A DNA stretch of 64,000 nt from Artocarpus heterophyllus (Eukaryota > Streptophyta > Magnoliopsida > Rosales > Moraceae), in NCBI GenBank assembly GCA_025403435.1, contig CM046350.1, positions 7,413,512 through 7,477,511 of the forward strand. Direction: 5' to 3'. The notes under the pieces are model-generated. The model was not told where the DNA came from. It did no database searches and saw nothing but the letters and a program-made list of their open reading frames with translations. Numbering within the stretch: position 1 is the first letter of the stretch; each line of letters starts with the position of its first letter. Of the stretch, positions 1 through 10,017 are shown in pieces. Position numbers and translations under genes: made by a program.

Positions 1-2
1 AT

Positions 3-231
3 ACAAAGAAAGGAAAGAGGTACATAAATGAAATTCTTCTTGTTCCCTACATAGCTCAAAATCTATTGAGTGTGGGACAAATGATAGAGAAAGGATACTC
101 TTTGCAATTTGAGGGAAATTCTTGTTATATATATGGCAAGAAAGATAAAAAGAAAAACTCAAAATGGTAAGAGTAAAAATGAAGGAGAACAGATGTTTTC
201 CCATCCAATGGAGGTACTCCACCGACGCAGC
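3..231 (+). pseudogene. Ty1/copia polyprotein relic, piece 1 (protease to pre-integrase)
   Basis: From base 3 a reading frame gives a copia-like stretch with VPYIAQNLLSVGQMIEKGYS, the usual segment before the gag-pre-integrase domain. It ends in a stop at about 168-170. A second frame continues with KMKENRCFP, which resembles the next copia block, so a frameshift separates the two. The relic breaks at 231, where solo LTR A is inserted, and resumes at 1621. It is the oldest layer of the nest, since every other element to 14.6 kb lies inside it. The 5' part lies outside the window. Confidence 0.8.
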
Positions 232-420
232 TGATAAGTTAGTTTTAGGCTAATTAATTAGATGATTCTCACTTAATATTTTTGTTAGTTTTGAGCAATT
301 TATAAGAATTTGATAGTGTTCTATGTTCTTTTGTAGGTTTTGAGGAAAAATAATGCATGATAGCAAAGTGCGGGACAAAACGGACCGAAAATAAGCACTA
401 GTGGACTTAGGAACAAAATG

Positions 421-712
421 AAGCCTAGACACCAGCTTCTGATTGCCTAGGCGCTCTTGAAGATGAATTTTCAAGCAAAAAGACCCTAGAGTATAGCGCC
501 TAGGAGCCATAATTTGGGCGCCTAGGCGCCATCAGGCCTACCAGCAATAGCGCCTAGGCGCTACAATCTTGGCGCCTATGTGCTACTTTGAAGCCTAGGC
601 GCCACAAAGAGGGTGCCTAGGCGCCAGTTTGAAAAAGAAGCCACGGCAAGCATAGTGCCTAGGCGCTACAATCTTGGCGCCTAGATGCCAGAAAATCGAG
701 CCTAGGCGCCAT
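421..712. repeat. Cluster of GCGCCTAGGCGC palindromes in solo LTR A
   Basis: About eleven exact or degenerate copies of a 12-bp palindrome (gcgcctaggcgc and variants such as gtgcctaggcgcc) are spaced about 20-35 bp apart in the U3-like part of the LTR. They end about 60 bp before the TATA box. The spacing is irregular, so this is not a simple satellite. In this AT-rich window they form a GC-rich island with CpG sites. Confidence 0.85.
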
Positions 713-773
713 TGCGATCCCAATTCAAATTTCAATGTAATTTCGTTCTAAAATTACCCTTTCAAACCCTAGC

Positions 774-782
774 CTATAAATA
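774..782 (+). promoter_or_regulatory. TATA box of solo LTR A
   Basis: The sequence ctataaata is followed about 30 bp downstream by a purine-rich leader. It lies mid-LTR, just after the palindrome cluster, where the U3/R boundary of a plant LTR would be. The promoter role is inferred from position and sequence. Confidence 0.6.
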
Positions 783-1620
783 GAACATTATAGAGGGTTG
801 GGGGATGAATTCTAACAGAGAGAAACTACAAACAAGAGGAAAGAACTCACTGCTTTGGAGAAGAAGAACGGTGCAACTCGGATACGAAAACCATCTTTGC
901 ATCTGAACATAGTTCTTTTCCTTCACTCATCATGTTTAAGATATTATTTAGAATTGTTTTTGGTTTCATTAGGAACTAATTTCCCTTTTTCTGGGGCTAC
1001 GATGTAGCCGGATTATGAATGTTCACTTTTATTTAATTTAATTCAATTCGATGTTTATTCATTATTTATGCTGAGTATTTAATCTAATCTTAATACTTGT
1101 AAAAGTTTGCGCACCTTTTGCATGATTTGTGATTTAATTTGAGGCTAAGAAGTGATAATTAAATTAGACCATGATTGAATGCCATGAGATCATCATAGGA
1201 TAGAGATATCTATGAGACTTGTGTAACACTATGAATTTATTGTTCTTAATGAATCTTGGTAAGTTTAGAGTTTCCACAGAGATGTAGGAAATTTGCTAAC
1301 TAGGATAAATTATTAATGCTTGAGAAAGATTAATGACTACCTAAGAGAACTTTGTTATCGGCATAGGAGTAAACATCAGTTGATTAAGTTAGATAATTTG
1401 AATATGATTAATTTAGGTGAAATCGGATGCCCTAGTCTTTTATTGTTTAGATTTTCATTTTTTTTTGTTATTTTTCTATTTATATTTGATTGTTCAAATA
1501 ATTTTAGAGTTAACCAATTTTGATACTTGGCTAGATTAACGCAATCCTCGTGGGAACGATACTCTACTCACTCTTTATTACTTGTCTACGACTCTGTGCA
1601 CTTGCAGATTTTTCGCAACA

Positions 1621-1758
1621 ACAGCTTTGAAGGCACACAAGTAGATGAGTCATGGCTCTAGCACAAAAGGTTTAGGCATTTCAATTTCCATGGTTTAAAG
1701 ACTCTTCATCAAAAAAATATGATGTGAGATCTACCAACGATCAAGGAGGTTAAAGATG
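1621..1758 (+). pseudogene. Ty1/copia relic, piece 2 (gag-pre-integrase)
   Basis: In the frame of bases 1642-1758 the translation contains VDESWL, a stop, then HKRFRHFNFHGLKTLHQKN and LPTIKEVKDV. This is the copia pre-integrase block (usual form SWLWHKRFGHLNF). In-frame stops replace Trp at about 1657 and another codon at about 1725. The piece continues piece 1 and is cut at 1758 by solo LTR B; the protein continues at 14656. Confidence 0.85.
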
Positions 1759-1810
1759 TGTAACACCTAGGATTTAATTAAGTAAGGTTAGCATGTAAAT
1801 AGTGGATTAG

Positions 1811-3783
1811 TGTGACACCCGTTATTCTCCTAATGGGTATTGAGGTAATTAAATTAATTTTTAGTGTATAAAAAAAAATTGCTTCATTTAAATTTATTTT
1901 ATAATATTTATTTTTATCTATTTTTAAATTTTCTAAAATTCTCATATATTTATTTAGTATGATTACTAAAAAGCCTTAGAACTTCTAATAAATCTCAAAA
2001 ATGTCATATTGGCATTATGTGTGTTAAAGTCTTTAGATGAGACATAAGGATATCTTTTCCAACTACTCTTGACCCTCATTTTCTTTATTTCCTCCGTGAC
2101 ATGCTTCAACATGTCTCCTCTATAATTGTTTCTATCACTTCTCTTCAAAGACTTCATCTTTTCTTCCTTTCTCTTCCACGGTTCCCACACTCTTCTTCTT
2201 ATTTCTTTGCTGAAGCAAAATACTTAGAGAACTTCTTCAAGGCAGCCATAAAAATCAGCCACCATCACCTCCATTTGAGCAAGAATTTCAGTCATACCGA
2301 AGTAAAGGAACCTGTTTTGAAGCCATTTCAAGCTTCCAACTAACCATAATCCGAGGTTAGAATCTTATGAACAAATTTAGTCTTTCATTTATAAATTTTC
2401 TTTTATACTAAAGGATTATTCAAATTTGCGTTCTTAAACCTAAGTATATGTTTGTTGCTATTTTGGAGCATATGTATGAAGTCTAAGTGTATATGCCCTA
2501 GACAGAAAATTTATATTGTTAAACTTTGTAATACCTCTATGGGCAGTGGCTATTTCTTGAAATTCTAAGATTAAATTAAAATAAATTTTATGAATGTAGT
2601 TGTATGTTGTGCTTTAGTTTTAATTGTCCTTATGCACGCCTTAGGATCAAGGGAGTATGGAGCTAACGTTAACTGATTCCAGGATTAAAAGATTGTTGAT
2701 AAGCTTGAAAGGTAGGGATTCTATTACTCATCTTTTGTGAGGTTTTTATAGAATTAAAATTGATTGTTTTGCCGCAACATATATATCTATGTTGAACTGA
2801 TATTATATGTGTATCACATATGAAACTATGACATGGACTCGTCTTGTATTGTACGGCGAGGAACATAATGAATTGACACATGTTATAAATTGAGAAGCAT
2901 GGTTAGGAAAATTAACTCTATTAATAATGATTTAATATAGAGAAATTGTGAGACATGAAAAGGGCGACGGTTACGTCCTTGGGCATGAATACCCTAAAAG
3001 GTAAAGTAGGGGGAAGGCGATGACGCTTCCTTGGGTTGAAAGTCCCAGAACACACTGTACAGGAATCGATTTGGTGAGGACTCGGGGCTTGATGTCCCCT
3101 CACCGGAACACCCTTGGAATGTTTATAGGGTGATCAAGTGCGCCCATTTGGGTTTCGATGAGTTGAGTGATACTCAATTTAACATGGATACCTAGGAACA
3201 ATGATGATTGGTAATATTTGTATAAATGTGTAATTATGACACTTGGTAATGATTATCTACGGTATCCATAAGATGTGATCATAATAAACCTCATAATCTG
3301 GAATATGATGTAACCTACTAACCATGCAGATTTTAATGTGGTAATGATAAAAACCTAAAGGTGGGTAATGGCTTTCTCTACTGAGCATAGTGTTGCTCAT
3401 TCCCGTATGTTTATATCTTTTCAGGACTCACTAAGTGTGAGGTGGCTACGAGAAATATAGTTGAGGACGTGATGTAGCTATATTACATTGGGACTGCTTC
3501 AATCGTTGAGAATGTTCTTCATGATAATGTAAGCATCAATTGTTACTTTCTGTGACTGTATTACAATGTGTTGAGGGTTAAAATGATGATGACAACAGTT
3601 TATATTATTAAATTTAAGGTGCTACATTAAAACTGTGGTTTATTTGTCGTTTATATTTTTATTTTTGAGTTGAGAGTTTTCATTTAAGTCCCGGGCAAAT
3701 TTTAATTTTTAAGGTTTTACTTTTATTATTTATTTTTATTTTATCTCATTAAAAACTGTTAACCCCCATATAGGGGCGTTACA
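1811..3783 (+). repeat. 5' LTR of element C
   Basis: It starts TGTGACACCC and ends GGGGCGTTACA, 1,973 bp long. Just before the end, cccc and gggg flank catata and form a short hairpin. Short open frames inside recur identically in the 3' LTR and have no recognisable domain. Confidence 0.95.
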
Positions 3784-3790
3784 GAATTTT

Positions 3791-3802
3791 TGGTATCAGA
3801 GC
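3791..3802 (+). other. Primer-binding site of element C
   Basis: TGGTATCAGAGC lies 7 bp after the 5' LTR. It is the standard plant PBS complementary to the 3' end of initiator tRNA-Met, and it primes minus-strand cDNA synthesis. Confidence 0.93.
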
Positions 3803-5274
3803 CTAGGTTCGGTTAACCTAGGGAGTGTAGCACCACTTTAAAAAAAATATATTTTTGAGATGGTTTTGAAGCTGAAATTTTATTGTCATCATCAAAATGA
3901 ACCTTCACATTGATTTATACAGTCTAGAAGGATGTAACATGGAAAGGCCATAGAATGAAAATGTCAATAGTTATATGAGTACAATAATTATATAGAAGGA
4001 AAGTATTAATAGTTATAAGGGAATGATAATTATATGGAATGAGTTTATAAGTAGAATGCTTATGAGAGATTCGTATAATATTTGGATCTATAAGCATATT
4101 TAATTCGTATAAACGATGAGAAATTCGTATAGATACGAGGATTTAAGAGCCTTTTGTCTCGTGAAAAACAATAAGAAATATAAGGCTTGACTTATTGATT
4201 TTAAAGTTTGACATAGATATGCCAAATTTTTCGTAATTGATTCAAACCTAAGTAATGATTATGTGTGGATTCGATGGAGCACATAAGTGTCAATATCTTT
4301 TCTTAAAAGTTCTATTTATTTGAGGAATATGATATAAGTTGGAAATCATGGTATTGAATCATGAGAGAGATAAATGTTAGACTTTTGGTCTGTTGAGACT
4401 GTGTAAAGTCTAGAATGCATGAATCTCAAAATTGGAATATTTTGTTACGTACATTGTATTTAAGTGTATCAGTGAATCTTTTGGTTACCTAAGGTTTTGT
4501 TATATGAAAAAAATTATATATTGTATAAGTAGAATTGTGGGGATTGTAGATGTTCTTAAGTAGTAACATCAAGTGTCTTTGTTCATTTATATGGTCTACG
4601 TTGGAAGACGTAAATCGTATTGATTTCAAGGTTAGTCGCATTCTAAACCCTTGGTAGCAATGATGATGAATCCATTGATAGATGTTAAGTATTATGAATA
4701 ACATATGGGTGTTTGTATTGTTCAATAAAGTTTTGATTAAAACAAAATTATTCGAGTTGCTGGAGGATTATGTTGTTATGAAATGATTTTAAATATCATT
4801 CAGGAAGATCCTTGTTGTCGTTAAATTAGATTTGTTGTTTATAGTTAACTTTATCTATAGTGGACTTTGAATTGGGTTTAAGATTTATACAAATTGGTTT
4901 TCAATTTTATGTTTGTTATTTAACTTGTTCTAAATGTGTTAAGGCCCGAAACAACCTGACCATTTTCAACTAAGAACATTTGGGCCTAGTTCAAATCTTA
5001 AATCAGTTTGATTCACACTGTCTCTCCCACGTGGTCTCTATACGTGTCATATACAGTGGTTTAATTATTGTTTACATATACGTTTACTGTGCATAAGACC
5101 TTATTTCTCCGAGTTCACTTTTTCTCTCTTAATTTGTTATTTTTTCTCTAAATCACAAATCCTCTTCTTTTTCATTAAAAATTCTTCTTTTCCTCTAAAA
5201 GAAGAAGGAATTCTAGGATTCTGCAATTTACTATCTTAATTTTTCCTTTCTATTTACTCTTCTTTCATCTCATC
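3803..5274 (+). other. Long leader of element C, no coding frame seen
   Basis: About 1.47 kb of AT-rich DNA between the PBS and the first ORF. In autonomous gypsy elements gag begins here or soon after. I see no zinc knuckle or gag-like frame. It may hold packaging and dimerisation signals, which sequence reading alone cannot show. Confidence 0.6.
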
Positions 5275-5796
5275 ATGGACCCAAAGTACCAACACATGAG
5301 AAAGTATTTCCCATCACTCTCCCAAAAGATTCTTAGAAAGAAATACAAGGCTAGAATTACTCGGTTGTGGATTCTTATGCATTTTGGTATCCCTTGTGAT
5401 GTGAGAATGTTGATAGAGGGGAAAATCTGTCCGAGTGACTTTAGTCAAGATGTCGGTTTACCAGGAACAGGTACCAGTCGTAGTGCAATGAAAAGAAGAG
5501 CTCGTGCCATCGTGGTCACTTGTAACAAATGTGGAAGACAAAATTGTAACGGTAAATGTACTTCACCTGGTTATATGTCTACGAATAGAGAGGATAAAAT
5601 AAGGTTTTGTAGGGATGGACTTTCAAAGGAGAACTTGAATAGCATCCATCCTCCTCTCCACGGTCACCCTAGTGGATATGTTCAAGGAGCTATTTTTAAA
5701 CTCTGGCCTAAATTTTATACAGAAAGACAACGCCTCAGGAATATGGTATTTCTAGATCCTGTTTGCCAAGCCATAAGAAAACTGGATGGGAAATAA
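5275..5796 (+). CDS. Basic cysteine-rich protein in element C (173 aa), possible nucleic-acid binder
   Basis: This intact ORF starts at an ATG in good context (A at -3, G at +4). The product is not Gag or Pol. Visible parts: a basic N-terminus (KILRKKYKARITRLW, residues about 18-32), a segment ending GTGTSRSAMKRRARAIVV (about 64-81), then a Cys cluster CNKCGRQNCNGKC with spacing CX2CX4CX3C (about 83-95). A C-terminal half of about 75 residues has no known motif. Retroviral zinc knuckles are CX2CX4HX4C, so this differs. A basic, Ser/Arg-rich patch directly before a Cys cluster recalls the small RNA-binding, cysteine-rich proteins of carlaviruses and related flexiviruses; that likeness is from memory and unverified. 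It lies about 640 bp upstream of the LOG-like ORF on the same strand, probably on one element transcript. Function unknown. Confidence 0.75.
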   Translation: MDPKYQHMRKYFPSLSQKILRKKYKARITRLWILMHFGIPCDVRMLIEGKICPSDFSQDVGLPGTGTSRSAMKRRARAIVVTCNKCGRQNCNGKCTSPGYMSTNREDKIRFCRDGLSKENLNSIHPPLHGHPSGYVQGAIFKLWPKFYTERQRLRNMVFLDPVCQAIRKLDGK

Positions 5797-6439
5797 GTCA
5801 TCGCTCTATAAAGGTTATTTAGTCTTTGCTTATTTGAAGCAGTTTTAGCTGATGTTCAACAGTTTGTGTTTTTCTTTTACTCAGAATATTTGCTTTTGTG
5901 TTTGAAATAATTGTGATTATTAGATTGATACAGTAAGTGTTAATATCTTATTTAATTTATGATTTTCTTAAATATATATATAATAAAATATATTATCTTA
6001 TCAGACACGTTACATACGGTACAGTAATATGTTTGAATTTTGAAAAGCTTATCCAGATATTTCAAGATTTGTGTCTCAAATTTCAAAAGTTCTACAGTAT
6101 TTGTCGTTTATATTAAATTTCTAGACTTGGTGTATATTTGTCAAAAAGTCTACAGTTGTGTCATGAGGGTCTTCTGTCGAATTGTTCTCAATTGTCAAAA
6201 GTTATACAATTAGAGTCTAATCTTTTTTAAAAAGTGAATCAGATTTTCTGTAAACTATCAATCACCTTATCTTACTTTCTTATCCGCACAAGATTTTGTT
6301 TAAATCTTTGGATTACCTTTTCATTACCTACTCGTCTATCTCTTTAGCCCTTTTTGTATATTTCTCATCTTTAAAAACTCATGTAGAACCCGAAGTCTAA
6401 GTGGAGCAGACATTAAGCAACCACTTCTATAAACCAAAT
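5797..6439 (+). other. Spacer between the two ORFs of element C
   Basis: About 640 bp of AT-rich sequence with no supported frame. The frame of the LOG-like ORF extends upstream only to a GTG at 6401. A promoter or intron for the second ORF could lie here, but no clear TATA or splice pair stands out. Confidence 0.5.
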
Positions 6440-7090
6440 ATGTCTACCTCCCAGTCCACGAAGAAAATAAAGAATGTCTGTGTCTTTTGTGGTTCCAGCC
6501 TTGGAAAAGATAAAGCTTATTTAGAAGCTGCAAATCACTTAGGGCAAGTCCTAGCACACAAGAAGATTAACATAATCTATGGGGGTGGTAGTATAAAAAT
6601 GATGGTAAATATGGCACTAGCAGCTAGGTCTAGCGACGCTACTGATGTAAGAATTTGGCCTCATATTCCAGTTGAAGGAAACCTTTGTAAGGAAGCCATA
6701 GGTAAGGGAGAAGGAGTCAGGAGTATCCCTAAAAATTTTAAAGACATAATCTATAATTTTGATGCTTTTATAGCATTACCTGGTGGTCTAGGTACTCTTG
6801 AGGAAATATTTATAGTTGCTTGTGGGCAATTGTTGGGCTTTTATTCCAAACCTTTGGGTCTGCTGAACGTAAAGGGTTTTTATGACGGTCTTTTGAAATT
6901 TCTAGATTACGCTGTGGAAGAAAACATCACTACAGAATCGGAGAGACAAATATTTGTCACTGCTTCAACAGCTGAGGAATTGATAGATAAAATGCAAATC
7001 ATACATCCAGAATCCGACACTGCAACATCCAAGCTTGAATGGGAAAGGGAAAGCCGGGAGCGGCCAATTGATTTGAATCTCCATTTGTAA
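6440..7090 (+). CDS. LOG-like protein (cytokinin riboside 5'-monophosphate phosphoribohydrolase family), captured in element C
   Basis: LOG enzymes release active cytokinin bases from their riboside monophosphates. This 216-aa intronless ORF shows the family order: KNVCVFCGSSLGKDKAY near the N-terminus, NIIYGGGS for the nucleotide fold, DAFIALPGGLGTLEEIF containing the signature PGGxGTxxE, and KPLGLLNVKGFYDGLLKFLD. The length matches plant LOGs. The start at 6440 is the first ATG; an upstream GTG (6401) is not a plant start. Departures: the usual GLMG after GGGS reads IKMM, and the conserved HxRK motif with a catalytic Arg is absent (IPKNFKD stands there), so activity is doubtful. The C-terminus IDLNLHL matches an LxLxL (EAR-type) pattern. 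Plant LOG genes normally have introns, so capture through an RNA copy is likely. No stop or frameshift is seen. Confidence 0.88.
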   Translation: MSTSQSTKKIKNVCVFCGSSLGKDKAYLEAANHLGQVLAHKKINIIYGGGSIKMMVNMALAARSSDATDVRIWPHIPVEGNLCKEAIGKGEGVRSIPKNFKDIIYNFDAFIALPGGLGTLEEIFIVACGQLLGFYSKPLGLLNVKGFYDGLLKFLDYAVEENITTESERQIFVTASTAEELIDKMQIIHPESDTATSKLEWERESRERPIDLNLHL

Positions 7091-7224
7091 TCTTTTGTTT
7101 TATCTTTGGCATGTAGGCATGTGTGTCCGTATTTTGTGTGTTACGAATAACCGTTTACCTTGTATTCTGTGTTTCTTGTGGTACGTCGTTGTTCAATCTT
7201 TTAGATTCATTGAGCCTAATGCCG

Positions 7225-7371
7225 GGATGGCTGGATACGGAGTACTTGATGCTCTCGAAACGCATCCTTCTTAAGGTCCGATCTTTTGTTTATCGATGTT
7301 TTTGTATCCTCTAAGCATGCATGATATGGATAGCTGGTATACGGAGTGCCTTGTACTCTCGAAACGTATCC
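7225..7371 (+). repeat. Pair of imperfect 43-bp direct repeats downstream of the LOG-like ORF
   Basis: Bases 7225-7267 and 7328-7371 share ggat-gctgg-atacggagt and ctctcgaaacg-atcc with few changes, separated by 60 bp. They lie in the 3' untranslated part of the element transcript. The role is unknown. Confidence 0.8.
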
Positions 7372-8030
7372 GTATCATGTTTGTAATGTGTAATATTCTG
7401 TTAATATTATGTGGAAGTACCAGAGTCAGTTATGGGGATATTCCATATGAAATATGAGTATATTATTTGGGTTGAATGTTTGTGTCATGAGGATAGCTGT
7501 TTAATGAAAAATATGTCGGGTATGTTTGCAACTCTGAGATTCCGTTTAATATCTCTATGAGTAAGTTTAATGTATAGTTTTGAATAAAAGTGTTTGTGAT
7601 ATATGTTTTATGATTATGTTTTAGTTTATTAGTTGAGGTATGAAATCAAATATATTTGACTTTTCTTTACTCAAAAAGGAAAAGGAACCTAAAGATGAAG
7701 TATATAAAATTTCTCTAGCAATCTCCTTAAATGTGATTGTAAATCACAGTCCATGGACAATGAAGGACTGGAATCATGATATGGTCAATATGTATGCCTG
7801 ATCAGATTCTTAGACTATTATACGGTGTTATAAGTTGAAACTTGTCAGAAATACTCTTATTGAGGGATTTAGGAGTAAGATTTATTATGCAAGTAAATAA
7901 GTGGAAATACGATAACTTAAATTTGGAGGACAAACAACATTAACGGTTTAGACTCGGAATTGGAATCATAATGGAATTAAAATTTTTACTAGTATTGCTA
8001 GAATTGAAATTTCGAGGACGAAATTTCTTT
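7372..8030 (+). other. 3' untranslated part of element C
   Basis: No coding frame is seen. The end (7990-8030) carries TTTCGAGGACGAAATTTC, which in intact plant gypsy elements encodes the last residues of the polyprotein. It looks like a leftover of the parent element that lost gag-pol. Confidence 0.55.
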
Positions 8031-8044
8031 AAGGGGGGTAGAGC
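8031..8044 (+). other. Polypurine tract of element C
   Basis: aaggggggtagagc stands directly before the 3' LTR. It primes plus-strand synthesis in LTR retrotransposons; position and purine content fit. Confidence 0.85.
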
Positions 8045-10017
8045 TGTGACACCCGTTATTCTCCTAATGGGTATTGAGGTAATTAAATTAATTTTTAGTG
8101 TATAAAAAAAAATTGCTTCATTTAAATTTATTTTATAATATTTATTTTTATCTATTTTTAAATTTTCTAAAATTCTCATATATTTATTTAGTATGATTAC
8201 TAAAAAGCCTTAGAACTTCTAATAAATCTCAAAAATGTCATATTGGCATTATGTGTGTTAAAGTCTTTAGATGAGACATAAGGATATCTTTTCCAACTAC
8301 TCTTGACCCTCATTTTCTTTATTTCCTCCGTGACATGCTTCAACATGTCTCCTCTATAATTGTTTCTATCACTTCTCTTCAAAGACTTCATCTTTTCTTC
8401 CTTTCTCTTCCACGGTTCCCACACTCTTCTTCTTATTTCTTTGCTGAAGCAAAATACTTAGAGAACTTCTTCAAGGCAGCCATAAAAATCAGCCACCATC
8501 ACCTCCATTTGAGCAAGAATTTCAGTCATACCGAAGTAAAGGAACCTGTTTTGAAGCCATTTCAAGCTTCCAACTAACCATAATCCGAGGTTAGAATCTT
8601 ATGAACAAATTTAGTCTTTCATTTATAAATTTTCTTTTATACTAAAGGATTATTCAAATTTGCGTTCTTAAACCTAAGTATATGTTTGTTGCTATTTTGG
8701 AGCATATGTATGAAGTCTAAGTGTATATGCCCTAGACAGAAAATTTATATTGTTAAACTTTGTAATACCTCTATGGGCAGTGGCTATTTCTTGAAATTCT
8801 AAGATTAAATTAAAATAAATTTTATGAATGTAGTTGTATGTTGTGCTTTAGTTTTAATTGTCCTTATGCACGCCTTAGGATCAAGGGAGTATGGAGCTAA
8901 CGTTAACTGATTCCAGGATTAAAAGATTGTTGATAAGCTTGAAAGGTAGGGATTCTATTACTCATCTTTTGTGAGGTTTTTATAGAATTAAAATTGATTG
9001 TTTTGCCGCAACATATATATCTATGTTGAACTGATATTATATGTGTATCACATATGAAACTATGACATGGACTCGTCTTGTATTGTACGGCGAGGAACAT
9101 AATGAATTGACACATGTTATAAATTGAGAAGCATGGTTAGGAAAATTAACTCTATTAATAATGATTTAATATAGAGAAATTGTGAGACATGAAAAGGGCG
9201 ACGGTTACGTCCTTGGGCATGAATACCCTAAAAGGTAAAGTAGGGGGAAGGCGATGACGCTTCCTTGGGTTGAAAGTCCCAGAACACACTGTACAGGAAT
9301 CGATTTGGTGAGGACTCGGGGCTTGATGTCCCCTCACCGGAACACCCTTGGAATGTTTATAGGGTGATCAAGTGCGCCCATTTGGGTTTCGATGAGTTGA
9401 GTGATACTCAATTTAACATGGATACCTAGGAACAATGATGATTGGTAATATTTGTATAAATGTGTAATTATGACACTTGGTAATGATTATCTACGGTATC
9501 CATAAGATGTGATCATAATAAACCTCATAATCTGGAATATGATGTAACCTACTAACCATGCAGATTTTAATGTGGTAATGATAAAAACCTAAAGGTGGGT
9601 AATGGCTTTCTCTACTGAGCATAGTGTTGCTCATTCCCGTATGTTTATATCTTTTCAGGACTCACTAAGTGTGAGGTGGCTACGAGAAATATAGTTGAGG
9701 ACGTGATGTAGCTATATTACATTGGGACTGCTTCAATCGTTGAGAATGTTCTTCATGATAATGTAAGCATCAATTGTTACTTTCTGTGACTGTATTACAA
9801 TGTGTTGAGGGTTAAAATGATGATGACAACAGTTTATATTATTAAATTTAAGGTGCTACATTAAAACTGTGGTTTATTTGTCGTTTATATTTTTATTTTT
9901 GAGTTGAGAGTTTTCATTTAAGTCCCGGGCAAATTTTAATTTTTAAGGTTTTACTTTTATTATTTATTTTTATTTTATCTCATTAAAAACTGTTAACCCC
10001 CATATAGGGGCGTTACA
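8045..10017 (+). repeat. 3' LTR of element C
   Basis: 1,973 bp, the same length as the 5' LTR, and no difference was seen in a line-by-line reading. The target duplication attag follows at 10018. Confidence 0.95.

Larger units (their letters stand above)
232..1620 (+). mobile_element. Solo LTR A (1,389 bp) inside the copia relic
   Basis: The segment begins TGATAAGTTAG and ends TTTTTCGCAACA. It is flanked by gcagc (227-231) and acagc (1621-1625), a 5-bp target duplication with one change. Removing it rejoins the two copia pieces. The 3' end carries CAATCCTCGTGGGAACGATA and a later GTGCACTTGCA, a tail style known from Ty3/gypsy LTRs of the Athila/Tat type; this family call is recalled, not tested. 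There is no PBS or internal region, so it is a solo LTR. A TATA box is at 774. Confidence 0.82.
1811..10017 (+). mobile_element. Complete LTR retrotransposon C (8,207 bp) without gag-pol, carrying two extra ORFs
   Basis: The element has two 1,973-bp direct LTRs (1811-3783 and 8045-10017), a Met-tRNA-type PBS at 3791, a polypurine tract at 8031-8044 and a perfect 5-bp target duplication attag (1806-1810 and 10018-10022). The LTRs look identical by eye, which implies a recent insertion. The 4,261-bp internal region shows no gag, protease, reverse transcriptase, RNase H or integrase frame in any register. It has two ORFs of unrelated families instead (5275-5796 and 6440-7090). The LTR and PPT style (TGTGACACCC, GAGGACGAAATTTC before the PPT) matches plant Ty3/gypsy elements, so a gypsy partner probably mobilised it in trans. 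Confidence 0.93.

Noticed and set aside
2101..2343. Open frames inside the LTRs of element C (also 8335-8577, 2669-2881, 2921-3103 and their copies)
   Set aside because: They occur identically in both LTRs, have no domain, and both strands are open by chance in low-complexity sequence.
3791..3802. tRNA gene
   Set aside because: Only the 12-nt PBS complementary to tRNA-Met is present; no cloverleaf.
6401..6439. Upstream extension of the LOG-like ORF starting at GTG
   Set aside because: Plant translation starts at ATG; the first in-frame ATG is at 6440 and precedes the conserved family start.
5275..7090. Integrated plant virus (EVE) carrying both ORFs
   Set aside because: No viral polymerase, movement or coat frame is present; LTR, PBS, PPT and target duplication explain the segment as a retrotransposon.
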